Source of the DNA: Streptomyces longispororuber
Lineage (GTDB): Bacteria > Actinomycetota > Actinomycetes > Streptomycetales > Streptomycetaceae
Length of the DNA: 64,000 nt
NCBI RefSeq assembly: GCF_024448165.1
Contig: NZ_JAMOLN010000009.1
Span: forward strand, 1 to 64,000
Direction of reading: 5' to 3'
Part shown: piece after piece, positions 33,674-42,775 of the stretch
Position numbering within the stretch: the first letter of the stretch is position 1
Layout: each line of letters begins with the position of its first letter
Translations under genes and position numbers: made by a program
The notes under the pieces: generated by a model
The model's database searches: none
Told to the model about the DNA's origin: nothing
Seen by the model: the letters and a program-made list of their open reading frames with translations, nothing else

Positions 33674-34108
33674 TCAATTCCTCATCGCCGTGGGTTCGGC
33701 CGAGGGCTGCCGGGGCGCGGTCACCAGGTACGGCCGGACGCTCTTGACGAGCATGGCCATCTCGTAGCCGAGGACCGCGGCGTCGGCCTCCCGCCCGGCC
33801 AGCACCGCCAGGCAGGTCCCGGAGCCCGCGGTCGACACGAACAGCAGGGTGGAGTCGAGCTCCACCACCACCTGCCGGACGTCACCGCCGTCACCGAACC
33901 GGACCCCGGCGCTGCGGCCGAGCGAGTAGAGGCCCGAGGCGAGGGCCGCCATGTGGTCGGCGCTGTCGGCGTCGAGTCCGTGCACGGACTTGACGAGGCC
34001 GTCGGAGGAGAGGAGCACGGCGCTGTTGGTGTGGGGAACGCGCTGGACGAGGCCGCTCATCAGCCAGTCGAGATCGGACACATGACCCGTCGGCACATCG
34101 CTCGCCAT
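33674..34108 (-). CDS. cvnB: Conservon roadblock/LC7-domain protein
   Basis: A 144-residue protein of the roadblock/LC7 family (LDWLMSGLVQRVPHTNSAVL, SSDGLVKSVHGLDADSADHM, then a second alpha-beta half QVVVELDSTLLFVSTAGSGT). CvnB dimerises and is a GTPase-activating-like partner of CvnD by analogy with MglB. The ATG at 34108 has AAGGAG upstream. It follows the cvnA C-terminal stop (34229) by 120 nt, a longer gap than usual, perhaps holding part of a degraded cvnA end. Confidence 0.92.
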   Translation of the reverse strand: MASDVPTGHVSDLDWLMSGLVQRVPHTNSAVLLSSDGLVKSVHGLDADSADHMAALASGLYSLGRSAGVRFGDGGDVRQVVVELDSTLLFVSTAGSGTCLAVLAGREADAAVLGYEMAMLVKSVRPYLVTAPRQPSAEPTAMRN

Positions 34109-34228
34109 GGGGGATCGACTCCTTGGTGGACTGCTCGGTGTGGTGCTGGTCGGGGGGAAGGACGGAGGCGGGGCGCGGCCCGCCGGGTATCTCCTCGCAC
34201 GGCGGAGCCGTGCCCGTGCCCTCGGGGG

Positions 34229-35804
34229 TCACTCGGCGCTCCCGCCCGTGTCCCGGGGCCGGGTGGGGGGTTCGCGCGGGTCGGCCGCCTCGGCGAGCGT
34301 GATGCCGCGCTGGAAGGCAGCCATCAGGCCGGGGTCGTGGCCCACCGGCGGCTCGTCGTCCTGGCGCTGGGTGGGGCCGCCGCGCAGTTGCGGTGCGAGG
34401 TGTTCCTGCGCTCTGCGCCGGGGCAGTTGGGGGCGGCCCATGGTGCCGCGCACCGCGCCGTTGAGCGGTGTCGGCGGGGCGGACGACGGCGCTGTGTCCG
34501 TTCGCCGCGGCGGCCTGCGGTCCGAGCACGCTGTCGGCGGTCGCCGCGGCGGCGGCCCTGCGCACGTGGGGGGTGCGCTCGGCGCCCTCGTCGCGGTCCG
34601 TGCCGAGCAGTCCCTGCGGCAGGACGAGGACGGCCTGGACTCCCCCGTAGATGTTGGTCTGCAGCCGTACGGTGATGCCGTGCCGCCGGGCGAGCTGCGA
34701 CACCACGAACAGACCGATGCGGCCGTCCTGGAGGAGGCTCGCCACGTTGACCTGGTCGGGGTCGGCGAGCAGGGCGTTCATCTTGTTCTGCTCGGTGACG
34801 GGCATGCCGAGGCCGCGGTCCTCGACCTCGACGGCGAGCCCGGAGGTCACCAGGTTGGCGCGGAGCAGGACCTGGGTGTGGGGGGCGGAGAACACCGTGG
34901 CGTTCTCGACGAGTTCGGCGAGGAGGTGGATGCAGTCGGCGACGGCGTGGCCGCGCAGGGTGCCGTCGATCGGCGGGACGAGTTTGACGCGGGAGTACTG
35001 CTCGACCTCGGCGATCGCGGACCGCATCACCTCGGTCATGGAGACGGGGTGGCTCCACTGGCGGCGCGACACGGCGCCGCCCAGGACGGCGAGGTTCTCC
35101 GCGTGCCGGCGGATGCGCGTCGCCAGGTGGTCGACGTGGAAGAGCCCCTTGAGCAGGTCGGGGTCCTCCACGTCGTTCTCGAGGTCGTCGAGGATGGAGA
35201 TCTCACGGTGCACCAGGGACTGCAGGCGCCGCGCGAGGTTCACGAAGACCTCGACCTTCTGCTGGCTGCCCGCCTGGCTGGAGAGCTGGGTGGCCTGGAC
35301 GACGGTGGTGACGGCGACGTCCTGGGCGCGGGCGAGGTCGGCGGCGAGGCGGTCGAAGTCGTCGGCGCCGGGGGCGGGTGCCGCCGGGGCGCGGCGCGGC
35401 GGCGGGGCCTCACCCTTGCGCAACCGCTCGACGAGTCCGCGCAGTTCGGCCTGGCCGCGGGCGCTGGTGCGGCGCAGCCCGACGACCCGGTCACGGACGG
35501 CGGTGGCGGCCCGGTCGGCGGCGACGGCGGCGATCACGATGCCGGCCACGGTGACGAGGCAGGCGGCGGCGAGGACGGCCCAGAGGGTGGCGCTCGGCCG
35601 GACGCCCGTGGACCGTACGGCGAACAGGACGGCCGCGCTCGCGCTGAGGGCCACCGCGAGGGGTGGCAGGACGGCGATGCGCAGCAGGTGGGGCCGTATG
35701 TGGGTCTCGGACGGATGCGGTGCGGCGGCCCGCCCGGCCGGCCTGCCGTGCCGACCGCCTTCGCGGCGGTCTGCGCGGGCGGCCGGCTGGCGAAGCTGAG
35801 ACAT
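34229..35804 (-). CDS. cvnA: Conservon sensor histidine-kinase-like protein, apparent frameshift near 34466
   Basis: Two membrane helices (HLLRIAVLPPLAVALSASAA; LWAVLAAACLVTVAGIVIAA) are followed by a coiled region and a GHKL ATPase domain with ELVENATVFSAPHT (N-box) and VEVEDRGLGM (G1 box). No external sensor loop of size is present. In the starting frame the reading continues past cvnB's start to 33891, which is abnormal. At about 34466 the G/C-rich third position jumps to the +1 frame, and the new frame encodes a typical CvnA tail (GRPQLPRRRAQEHLAPQL, then HDPGLMAAFQRGI) ending at 34229. So a 1-2 base indel lies in the disordered linker after the ATPase domain. It may be a sequencing error or a real mutation; the catalytic part is intact. 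The ATG at 35804 has GAGGA upstream. Confidence 0.85.
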
Positions 35805-36052
35805 ACGGCGTCCTCGTCCTTGGTTCTGTGGGGGGTCTGTGGCAGCGGTCGCGACGTCAGCCAGGGCGACCCGGCGTCGCGCGGCGGGCACTCACGGTAG
35901 TCGTCAACGCCTCATGTGCGGTGGGCAGTTGCCAAACTCCGGCGGCCGACGTCCCGCTCTGGTATGAGTCCTCGCACGGCAGTCCGATTGTCCGGTCGGA
36001 CACCCGTTCGCCCAGGCCGGAGTGTCAGTGCCCTCCCGTACGGTCTGCTCCC

Positions 36053-36505
36053 ATGGCAACGAGATTCGACCTCACGCTCGACTGCGCGGACGCGCCGCTG
36101 CTCGCCGACTTCTGGAAGACGGCGCTCGGTTACGTGGACGCGCCCCCGCCCGCGCCGTTCGCGACGCGCGAGGAGTGGCTCGCGTCGTTCGGCCCGCTGC
36201 CGGGCGACGGCGACAAGGCGGGCGACGCCGCGGACGACGGGGCGTGGCTGTGCGATCCGGCGGGGGTGGGGCCGCGGCTGAGCATCCTGAAGGTGCCGGA
36301 GCCGAAGACGGCGAAGAACCGGCTGCACATCGACGTGCGGGTGCCGGGGCACGGTGCGCCGCAGGAGCGCTGGGCCCGCATCGAGTCGGAGGCGGACCGG
36401 CTGGTGCGAGCGGGCGGCACGATCCTGGACGAGTTCGACGGCCACCACATCCTGATGGCCGATCCGGAGGGGAACGAGTTCTGTGTCGCGGCGGCGACCG
36501 GCTGA
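36053..36505 (+). CDS. VOC-family (glyoxalase-like) protein
   Basis: A 150-residue protein with two beta-alpha-beta-beta-beta halves of the vicinal-oxygen-chelate fold: FDLTLDCADAPLLADFWKTA, ALGYVDAP, then RLHIDVRVPG and the ending HHILMADPEGNEFCVA. Family members include glyoxalases, dioxygenases and resistance proteins; the 'Glyoxalase-like domain' subgroup here has no known reaction. The ATG at 36053 has no obvious ribosome-binding site, so the mRNA may be leaderless, which is common in Streptomyces. It diverges from cvnA across a 248-bp gap (35805-36052) that should hold both promoters, and converges on the monooxygenase fusion gene. Confidence 0.85.
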   Translation: MATRFDLTLDCADAPLLADFWKTALGYVDAPPPAPFATREEWLASFGPLPGDGDKAGDAADDGAWLCDPAGVGPRLSILKVPEPKTAKNRLHIDVRVPGHGAPQERWARIESEADRLVRAGGTILDEFDGHHILMADPEGNEFCVAAATG

Positions 36506-36530
36506 GCCGGTCGCCGCCGGGCCGGGCCGG

Positions 36531-39029
36531 TCAGCTGCCGCCGGTCAGACGGTGACGGCGCAACCACGCGTCCAGGCGGTCGTAGGCGTGCTCGCGAACG
36601 GCGGGCAGTGAGAGGAAGACGTCGTGGCGGGCGTCGGGGATCGGGGTGTCGGTGGTGTCGCCGCCGAGACTGCCGGCCCACTGGGCGATCTGCCGGACGT
36701 CGAGAACGGTGTCGGCGCGGTCGCTGGCCTCGCTGTACGCGGCCGAGTAGTGCGTCTTGTCCGAGCGCAGCACCAGGGTGGGGACGCCCACGTCGAGGCC
36801 GCGGTGCAGGGCGGCGTGGCCGCGTCGCACGGCGTTGAGCCAGCCGACCGTCACGGGGAAGCCGTGCAGGGGCTTGAGTTCGAGGTCGAAGTCCCATTCG
36901 CCGGTGCCGCTGGTGTGCAGGGTGTCGCCGTAGACGCTGCTGGGCAGGTCGAGGGCGCGGAAGGGGCGCAGGCGCGCGAGGGCGCGCAGGGCCCAGGTGA
37001 CGGGGCCGCGCATCACGGGCTTGCCCTGCAGGTCGAGCCAGGGGCTGTTGAGGACGAGGCCGCTCACCGGTGCGGGGCGTCCGGCGCGGCGCCGCCGGTC
37101 CAGGTAGAGCGGGGTGATGAGGCCGCCGGTGGAGTGGGCGACGACGAGGACCGGCCGTCCGGGGTGGTCCTCGGCGACGACGTCGAGGGCACGGTCGAGG
37201 TCGGCGTCGTAGCGGGCGAGGTCCGACGCGTAGTGGGCGGTCTGTCCCGGGCGGCGGGCGCGGCCGCATTTGCGCAGGTCGAGGCCGTAGAAGGCGAGTC
37301 CGCGCGCGGCGAAGAAGTCGGCGAGTTCGGTCTGGAAGAAGTAGTCGGAGAAGCCGTGCACGTACAGGACGGCTCCGTCGGTCCGCTCCTCGGGCCGGAC
37401 GGCACGGCGCACGACGACCGCCGCGACCTGTCCCTCCCCCTCGGGGTCGGGGCCGAGTTCGAGGGTGCGCCGCTCGTAGCCGTCGCCGAGGACGTCGGGC
37501 TGCCAGTCCGACGCTTCGGTGGCGGGCGCGAGGGGGCGCAGGCTGCGGGCCAGGTCGGTGCGGAGCGTGGTGAGCGCGTCCAGGGCGTAGTTCTGGCGCA
37601 TCAGCCAGGGGCTGCGGTCGCCCTGCCGGGGGAAGCTGTCCGCGGCGCGGCGGACGTAGCCGGACGCCAGGTCGAGCAGCGGGCGCGGGGTCAGCTCGCG
37701 GTCCGGCTGCGGGGCGACGGCGGTGTGCCGCTCGCGGTCCATCCAGGTGAGCACCTTGCAGACCAGGCGGTGGGTCAGGTCGGCGCGCAGGGTCCAGGAC
37801 GCGTTGGTGTACCCCACGCAGACGGCGAAGTTCGGTACGCCGCTGATCATCGCGCCCTGCCAGATGTACCGCTCGGAGAGGTCGACCTCGCGGCCGTCCA
37901 CGCGGGGCCGGATACCGCCGAAGGGCAGGAGCCGGAGGCCGGTGGCGGTGACGACGACGTCCGCTTCGAGGACCTCGCCGGAGCGCAGCAGGACGCCTTC
38001 GGGGACGAAGCGGTCGATGTGGTCGGTGACGACCCGTGCGGTGCCGGCCCGGACCGCCTTGAAGAGGTCGCCGTCGGGGACGGCGCACAGCCGCTGGTCC
38101 CACGGGTCGTACGTCGGGGTGAAGTGCTCGGCCACGAGTCCCGCGTCACCGACGATCTTGGTGGACAGCCGGTTCAGGACCTTGCGGGCGGACTGCGGGC
38201 GACGGCGGCAGTACTGGTACACGGCGGTGCTGACCGCGATGTTCTTGGCGCGGACGGCGCGGTGGGCCCACCGGTCGGGAAGGACGGCCCTGATCTTCTC
38301 GGCGGCCGCGTCCTTCTGCGGCACGGGGCTGATCCAGGTGGGGCTGCGCTGCAGCATCGTGACGTGCGCGGCGGCGTCCTCGCCCTGGAGCAGCGACGGT
38401 ACGAGGGTGACGGCGGTGGCGCCCGAGCCGATCACGACGACGCGCTTGCCCGTGTGGTCCAGATCGTCGGGCCAGAACTGCGGGTGCACGACGCGGCCCT
38501 CGAAGGTGTCCGCTCCGGTGAACTCGGGGGCGTGCGGCCGCTCGTAGTCGTAGTAGCCCGCGCACGCGTACAGGAAGCCGCACGTCAGGGTGCGCCGCTC
38601 CTGGCTGCGGGGGTCCTCGACGGTCACCGTCCAGCGGCTCGCGGCGCTGTCGAAGTCGGCCGCCACGACCCTGCTGGAGTACCGGATGCGCCGGTCGATG
38701 CCGAACTCCCGGGCGGTGTCCCGGACGTAGTCCAGGATCGACGGGCCGTCCGCCAGCGTCTTCCCGCCGGTCCAGGGGCGGAAGGGGTAGCCCAGGGTGT
38801 ACATGTCGGAGTCCGAGCGCACTCCGGGGTAGCGGAACAGGTCCCAGGTCCCGCCCAGGTCCTCGCGCGCCTCCAGGATCGTGTACGTGGCGCCGGGGCG
38901 CGCCTCCTGCAGCCGGTACGCGGCGCCGATCCCGGACAGGCCGGCTCCGACGATCAGCACGTCCAGGTGCTCGGTGGCGGACGCGGCGGGGGCGGACGTG
39001 CCGGCGGCGGGGAGCGAGGTGAGGGCCAT
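36531..39029 (-). CDS. Fusion of a flavin monooxygenase (Baeyer-Villiger type) and an alpha/beta hydrolase
   Basis: About 832 residues with two catalytic halves. The N-terminal half (about 20-500) is an EthA-like flavin monooxygenase: FAD motif DVLIVGAGLSGIGAAYRL, DLGGTWDLFRYPGVRSDSDM, the Baeyer-Villiger-like fingerprint FEGRVVHPQFWPDD, and NADPH motif VVVIGSGATAVTLVPSLL. The C-terminal half (about 560-832) is a serine-aminopeptidase-type hydrolase: LYVHGFSDYFFQ (oxyanion), VVAHSTGGLI (nucleophile Ser), TLVLRSDKTH (Asp region) and PDARHDVFLS (His). One polypeptide could thus turn a ketone into an ester and then split it. The start is uncertain: ATG 39029 is used; ATG 39080 would add 17 residues. 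It diverges from the AraC gene. Confidence 0.85.
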   Translation of the reverse strand: MALTSLPAAGTSAPAASATEHLDVLIVGAGLSGIGAAYRLQEARPGATYTILEAREDLGGTWDLFRYPGVRSDSDMYTLGYPFRPWTGGKTLADGPSILDYVRDTAREFGIDRRIRYSSRVVAADFDSAASRWTVTVEDPRSQERRTLTCGFLYACAGYYDYERPHAPEFTGADTFEGRVVHPQFWPDDLDHTGKRVVVIGSGATAVTLVPSLLQGEDAAAHVTMLQRSPTWISPVPQKDAAAEKIRAVLPDRWAHRAVRAKNIAVSTAVYQYCRRRPQSARKVLNRLSTKIVGDAGLVAEHFTPTYDPWDQRLCAVPDGDLFKAVRAGTARVVTDHIDRFVPEGVLLRSGEVLEADVVVTATGLRLLPFGGIRPRVDGREVDLSERYIWQGAMISGVPNFAVCVGYTNASWTLRADLTHRLVCKVLTWMDRERHTAVAPQPDRELTPRPLLDLASGYVRRAADSFPRQGDRSPWLMRQNYALDALTTLRTDLARSLRPLAPATEASDWQPDVLGDGYERRTLELGPDPEGEGQVAAVVVRRAVRPEERTDGAVLYVHGFSDYFFQTELADFFAARGLAFYGLDLRKCGRARRPGQTAHYASDLARYDADLDRALDVVAEDHPGRPVLVVAHSTGGLITPLYLDRRRRAGRPAPVSGLVLNSPWLDLQGKPVMRGPVTWALRALARLRPFRALDLPSSVYGDTLHTSGTGEWDFDLELKPLHGFPVTVGWLNAVRRGHAALHRGLDVGVPTLVLRSDKTHYSAAYSEASDRADTVLDVRQIAQWAGSLGGDTTDTPIPDARHDVFLSLPAVREHAYDRLDAWLRRHRLTGGS

Positions 39030-39118
39030 GGCACTCAGTGTCCGGTGTCGGGCCCTCCCTTTCTTGCCCGAGTGCGACATAGATTTGGCCCAGCGCGACA
39101 GAGGCGAGGGGGTTCAGG

Positions 39119-40135
39119 GTGTACATCCGGTCCGCGGCGCTGCGCGGTTTCCGCTCGACGGTCGCCGAACTGGGCGGGGACGCCGAGCGGTTCGTGCGGG
39201 CGGCCGGTCTGGGTGCGAGCGCCCTGGACACCGACGACGAGCTGATCTCCGAGCAGGCGACGGCCACGGCGCTGGAGATCGCCGCTCATGAACTGGCCTG
39301 CCCCGACCTGGGGTTGCGGATGGCGGCCCGCCAGGACATCGCGATGCTCGGTTCGCTGGCGGTGGCGGTGCAGCACTCGCCGACGCTGGGGGACGCGCTG
39401 GAGTGCACGTCCCGCTATCTGTTCGTGCACAGCCGTTCCCTGTCGCTGACGCTGGGTGCCGACCCGGCCGGCGAGCCGGGCACGGCCGCCCTCCTGTACG
39501 GTCCCGCGTCCTCCTCGGGGCCGGTGCAGGGCACCGACTGCGGGCTGGGGTTCGTGCACCGGGCGATCCGCTTCCTCGTGGGCGGCGGGTACGGACTGCG
39601 CGGCGTCGAACTGCCCTACCGGCCGGCCGCGCCGCCCGGCCGCCACGAGGAGTTCTTCGGCGCGCCGGTCCGCATCGGCCGGCTCACCCGGGCGGCCGCG
39701 CTGCGGGTCCCGACGCGGCTGCTGCACCACGCGATGGGCGACGTCAACGAGAACCTGCGCCGCCTCGCCCTGGCGTTCCTCGCCGAGCAGGCGCCGGGCC
39801 GGGTCTCGACCGTCACGCCCCAGGTGCGGGCGGCCGTCCAGGAGTCGCTGGGCACCCGACCGGTCGCCACGCACACCGTGGCGACCCTGCTGTCGCTGCA
39901 CCCGCGGACCCTGCAGCGGCGGCTGGCGGCGGAGGGCACGTCCTTCGGCGCCGTCGTCGACGAGGTGCGCCGGCACACGGCCCGCCGCCTGCTCACCACC
40001 ACGGACCTGCCCATCGGCCAGATCGCGGCGCTCCTCGGCTTCGCCGAGCAGTCGGCCCTGTCCCGGGCCGCACGCCGCTGGTGGGACGCGTCGCCGCGCG
40101 CGGTACGGGCGGCGGGACCCACGGGCGGCCACTGA
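39119..40135 (+). CDS. AraC-family regulator (OruR/ArgR-like, with AraC-binding-like N-terminal domain)
   Basis: A 338-residue regulator. The N-terminal ligand domain (LGGDAERFVRAAGLGASALD; ACPDLGLRMAARQDIAMLGS) is the Arabinose_bd type found in OruR and in mycobacterial Rv-type regulators of lipid or sterol catabolism. The C-terminal double helix-turn-helix shows HTVATLLSLHPRTLQRRLAA and LPIGQIAALLGFAEQSALSR. The GTG at 39119 follows GAGGGGG. It is divergent from the monooxygenase/hydrolase fusion with an 89-nt gap, the standard setting for a dedicated activator; the mycobacterial virS-mymA pair has the same AraC/flavin-monooxygenase arrangement. Confidence 0.9.
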   Translation: MYIRSAALRGFRSTVAELGGDAERFVRAAGLGASALDTDDELISEQATATALEIAAHELACPDLGLRMAARQDIAMLGSLAVAVQHSPTLGDALECTSRYLFVHSRSLSLTLGADPAGEPGTAALLYGPASSSGPVQGTDCGLGFVHRAIRFLVGGGYGLRGVELPYRPAAPPGRHEEFFGAPVRIGRLTRAAALRVPTRLLHHAMGDVNENLRRLALAFLAEQAPGRVSTVTPQVRAAVQESLGTRPVATHTVATLLSLHPRTLQRRLAAEGTSFGAVVDEVRRHTARRLLTTTDLPIGQIAALLGFAEQSALSRAARRWWDASPRAVRAAGPTGGH

Positions 40136-40187
40136 GGCCGGGCACGGACCCGGCTCGACCCGGCCCCGCGGCACTCCGCCCCGCCCC

Positions 40188-40251
40188 GCCGCTGATCATC
40201 CGCCCCCGTACGGGAGTCGCGCCGCTGATCATCCGCCCCCGTACGGAAGTC
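40188..40251. repeat. 31-bp direct repeat, two copies
   Basis: A 31-bp unit starting GCCGCTGATCATCCGCCCCC occurs at 40188-40218 and 40221-40251 with one mismatch. Each unit contains the palindrome TGATCA. It lies between the convergent AraC and MBL-fold genes (gap 40136-40264), so it may be a duplicated terminator or binding site. Confidence 0.7.
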
Positions 40252-40264
40252 CGGAAGTACGGAC

Positions 40265-41437
40265 CTACGGAGCGACCGCGACCTCCGGCTCCCCCGAGTC
40301 CGCCAGCGGCCCGGCCGCCGGCCACCCGCCCTGCGGAAGCGCGGCGACCGGGCGCCACCACTGCTCCGTGGGCAGGGTCTCGGCGGCCGGTTCGAAGGGC
40401 TCGCCCGGGCGCGGCAGGGCGATGCGCGCGGCGGTCCTGCGGGCGGCGGTGACGGTGCCCTCGCCCGGCTCCGTCCAGGCGTGCGGCGCCAGATTGAACG
40501 TGGCCCAGTGGATCGGCAGCATCGGCCCGGAGACGGGACCGCCCTGGAGGTCGAGATGGGCGCGCACGCCCTGCTCGGGGGTCATGTGGATGTCGGGCCA
40601 GAAGTCGGAGTAGGCACCGATCTGGATCATCGTCGCGTCGAACGGGCCGAACTCGGCGCCGATGTCCTTGAAACCCTGGAAGTACCCGGTGTCACCGCTG
40701 TGGAAGACGCGGTGCTCGGACCCGGCGGCGACCCAGGACGCCCACAGGGTGTGCTGCTGGTTGCGCAGGCCGCGGCCGCAGAAGTGACGGGCGGGCGTGG
40801 CCGTGAGGGTCACCCCGGAGACCGTCGTCGACTCGTGCCAGTCCAGCTCGCGCAGCCGGTCCGCCGGGACGCCCCAGTGCTCCAGGTGAGCGCCGACGCC
40901 GAGCGGCACCGCGAAGACGGTGTCCGTGTCGGCCAGCGCCTTGATCGTGGACATGTCCAGGTGGTCGTAGTGGTCGTGCGAGATCACGACCACGTCGACC
41001 GGGCCGAGCGCGGCGAGCGGCAGCGGCACCGGGTGCAGCCGCTTGGGGCCCGCGAAGGCGAACGGGGAGCAGCGGTCCCCCCACACCGGGTCGAAGAGCA
41101 CGCGGACGCCGTCGATCTCCGCGAGGACGCTGGAGTGCCCCATCCAGGTGACGCGCAGCCCGCTCACCGGCGGCTTCGCCAGGTCGGCGAGGGTCGTGGC
41201 GTGCACCGGGACGGTGCCGGTGGGGGCGCGGCGGGCGCGCTCCTCCTTGCGGAAGTAGACCTTCGCGAACTCGACCATCGAGCCGTCGGGCCGGGTGCGG
41301 GCGCCCTCCGGGTTCTGGAAGGAGCCGTCCGCGAAGTTCGGCGACGAGCGGATCCGCGCCAGGCGGGCCCCCGTCGGCTCGGCGCCGAAGGCGGCGGGCT
41401 GCAGCGATCGCAGTCCGGAACTCAGGGAACGTGACAC
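40265..41437 (-). CDS. MBL-fold metallo-hydrolase (UlaG/NAPE-PLD-like)
   Basis: A 390-residue cytoplasmic metallo-hydrolase. It shows VTWMGHSSVLAEIDGVRVLF, the metal motif SHDHYDHLD, the second histidine in PARHFCGRG, the aspartate in FHSGDTGYF and a final histidine in LPIHWATFNLAPH. This pattern belongs to the NAPE-phospholipase D/UlaG-like lactonase branch. It may hydrolyse a phosphodiester or lactone; substrate unknown. The GTG at 41437 has AGGCGCC upstream. It diverges from the acyl-CoA dehydrogenase operon, with the operator-bearing gap 41438-41617 between them. Confidence 0.87.
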   Translation of the reverse strand: MSRSLSSGLRSLQPAAFGAEPTGARLARIRSSPNFADGSFQNPEGARTRPDGSMVEFAKVYFRKEERARRAPTGTVPVHATTLADLAKPPVSGLRVTWMGHSSVLAEIDGVRVLFDPVWGDRCSPFAFAGPKRLHPVPLPLAALGPVDVVVISHDHYDHLDMSTIKALADTDTVFAVPLGVGAHLEHWGVPADRLRELDWHESTTVSGVTLTATPARHFCGRGLRNQQHTLWASWVAAGSEHRVFHSGDTGYFQGFKDIGAEFGPFDATMIQIGAYSDFWPDIHMTPEQGVRAHLDLQGGPVSGPMLPIHWATFNLAPHAWTEPGEGTVTAARRTAARIALPRPGEPFEPAAETLPTEQWWRPVAALPQGGWPAAGPLADSGEPEVAVAP

Positions 41438-41536
41438 GGCGCCTCCCGTTGATCGATCAGGGATTCCATTATGTGCGCCGCCACCGACAGCGCGCCGCGA
41501 CCCCGGTCACGCACCCGCGGCCCGAACTGATCCATC

Positions 41537-41600
41537 ATTCAGTAACCGCTCCATTGACAGGGTTCTCGAAGGCTTCGGATACTGACCGACGATTCAGTAA
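41537..41600 (+). promoter_or_regulatory. Promoter and probable TetR-type operator of the acyl-CoA dehydrogenase operon
   Basis: TTGACA (41554-41559) and GATACT (41578-41583) are 18 nt apart, close to consensus. TACTGACCGACGATTCAGTA (41580-41599) is a 6-8-6 inverted repeat overlapping the second box. ATTCAGTAA also occurs at 41537-41545 and 41592-41600, flanking the promoter. No regulator gene is adjacent to it. Confidence 0.65.
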
Positions 41601-41617
41601 ATCTCCTTGGAGGAACC

Positions 41618-42775
41618 GTGTCGGAACTCCCCACCGAACTGGTCCCGCTCACCCCCGAGCAGCACGCCGTCGTGGACCTCGCGCGGTCGTTCGCGGCCGA
41701 CGAGATCCGCCCGCGCGCGCGGGCCGTCGACGAGGCGGACGTGGAGACGCCCTGGGACCTGTGGCGCAGGGCGGCCGAGGTCGGCATCACCGGATTCATG
41801 CTTCCCGAGGAGTACGGGGGCGGCGGCTGCACGGACGTGTTCACCCAGTGCCTCGTCCAGGAGGAGCTCTGCGTGGGCGACCTGGGCATCGGCAACCTGC
41901 TCTGCTCGAACGGGTTCTTCGCCGACCCCGTGCTCGCGCTGGGCACCGAGGAGCAGAAGCGCGCCTGGCTGACGCCGCTCACCGGCCCCGACACCCCGAT
42001 GACCTCCCTGGCCACCACCGAACCCGGCTCGGGTTCCGACGCCGCGTCCATCACCACGGCGGCGGTCCGCACCGCGGGCGGCTACCTGCTCAACGGCCAG
42101 AAGGCGTGGATCTCGAACGCGGGCGAGGCCGAGCAGTACGTCGTGTTCGCCAAGACCGAACCCACGATGCGCTCGCGCGGCGTGAGCGCCTTCCTGCTGC
42201 GCAAGGACACCCCCGGCGTCACCTTCGGCGAGCCGATGCGCAAGATGGGCCAGCGCGCCATCGTGTGCCGCGAGATCTTCTTCTCCGACGCGTTCGTGCC
42301 GGAGGAGAACCGGCTCGGTGACGAAGGTCAGGGCTTCGTCGGCCTGATGCGCACCTTCGACGTCTCGCGCGCGGTGCTCGGCGCGGCGGCCACGGGCGTG
42401 GCCCGCGCCGCCTACGTGTACGCACGCGACTACGCGCGCACGCGCGTGCAGTTCGGCAAGCCGATCATCGAGCACCAGGCCGTCGCGTTCCGGCTCGCGG
42501 ACATGCGCACCCGGATCGAGCAGGCCCGCCTGATGACGTGGCGCGCGGCCCGGCGCCTGGACGCGGGCCTGGACGCCACCGCGGAGGCGGCCATGGCGAA
42601 GCTCACCGCATCGGAGACCGCCGCGTACTGCACCTGGGCGGCCGTCCAGACGCTCGGCGGCTGGGGCTACTCGCGGGAGTTCCCGGTCGAACAGTGGATG
42701 CGGGACGCCAAGCTGGAGGAGATCGAGGAGGGCACGTCCGACATCATGCGCCTGATCATCTCGAGGTCGCTGTGA
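41618..42775 (+). CDS. Acyl-CoA dehydrogenase
   Basis: A 385-residue flavoenzyme of the acyl-CoA dehydrogenase family. It shows GFMLPEEYGGGGCTDV, the FAD/substrate loop SLATTEPGSGSDAASI, GYLLNGQKAWISNAGEAEQY, the helical RTRVQFGKPIIEHQAV, the VQTLGGWGYSREFPVE motif and the catalytic base in EEIEEGTSDIMRLIISR. It introduces a 2,3 double bond into an acyl-CoA and passes electrons to ETF. The GTG at 41618 follows GGAGGAACC. It is the first of four genes that overlap by 4 nt at each junction, so the acyl-CoA is probably derived from an amino acid through the products of the genes downstream. Confidence 0.92.
   Translation: MSELPTELVPLTPEQHAVVDLARSFAADEIRPRARAVDEADVETPWDLWRRAAEVGITGFMLPEEYGGGGCTDVFTQCLVQEELCVGDLGIGNLLCSNGFFADPVLALGTEEQKRAWLTPLTGPDTPMTSLATTEPGSGSDAASITTAAVRTAGGYLLNGQKAWISNAGEAEQYVVFAKTEPTMRSRGVSAFLLRKDTPGVTFGEPMRKMGQRAIVCREIFFSDAFVPEENRLGDEGQGFVGLMRTFDVSRAVLGAAATGVARAAYVYARDYARTRVQFGKPIIEHQAVAFRLADMRTRIEQARLMTWRAARRLDAGLDATAEAAMAKLTASETAAYCTWAAVQTLGGWGYSREFPVEQWMRDAKLEEIEEGTSDIMRLIISRSL

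Noticed and set aside
33891..34228. Extension of cvnA through the start of cvnB
   Set aside because: The extra codons lack codon bias, overlap cvnB and result from the frameshift near 34466.
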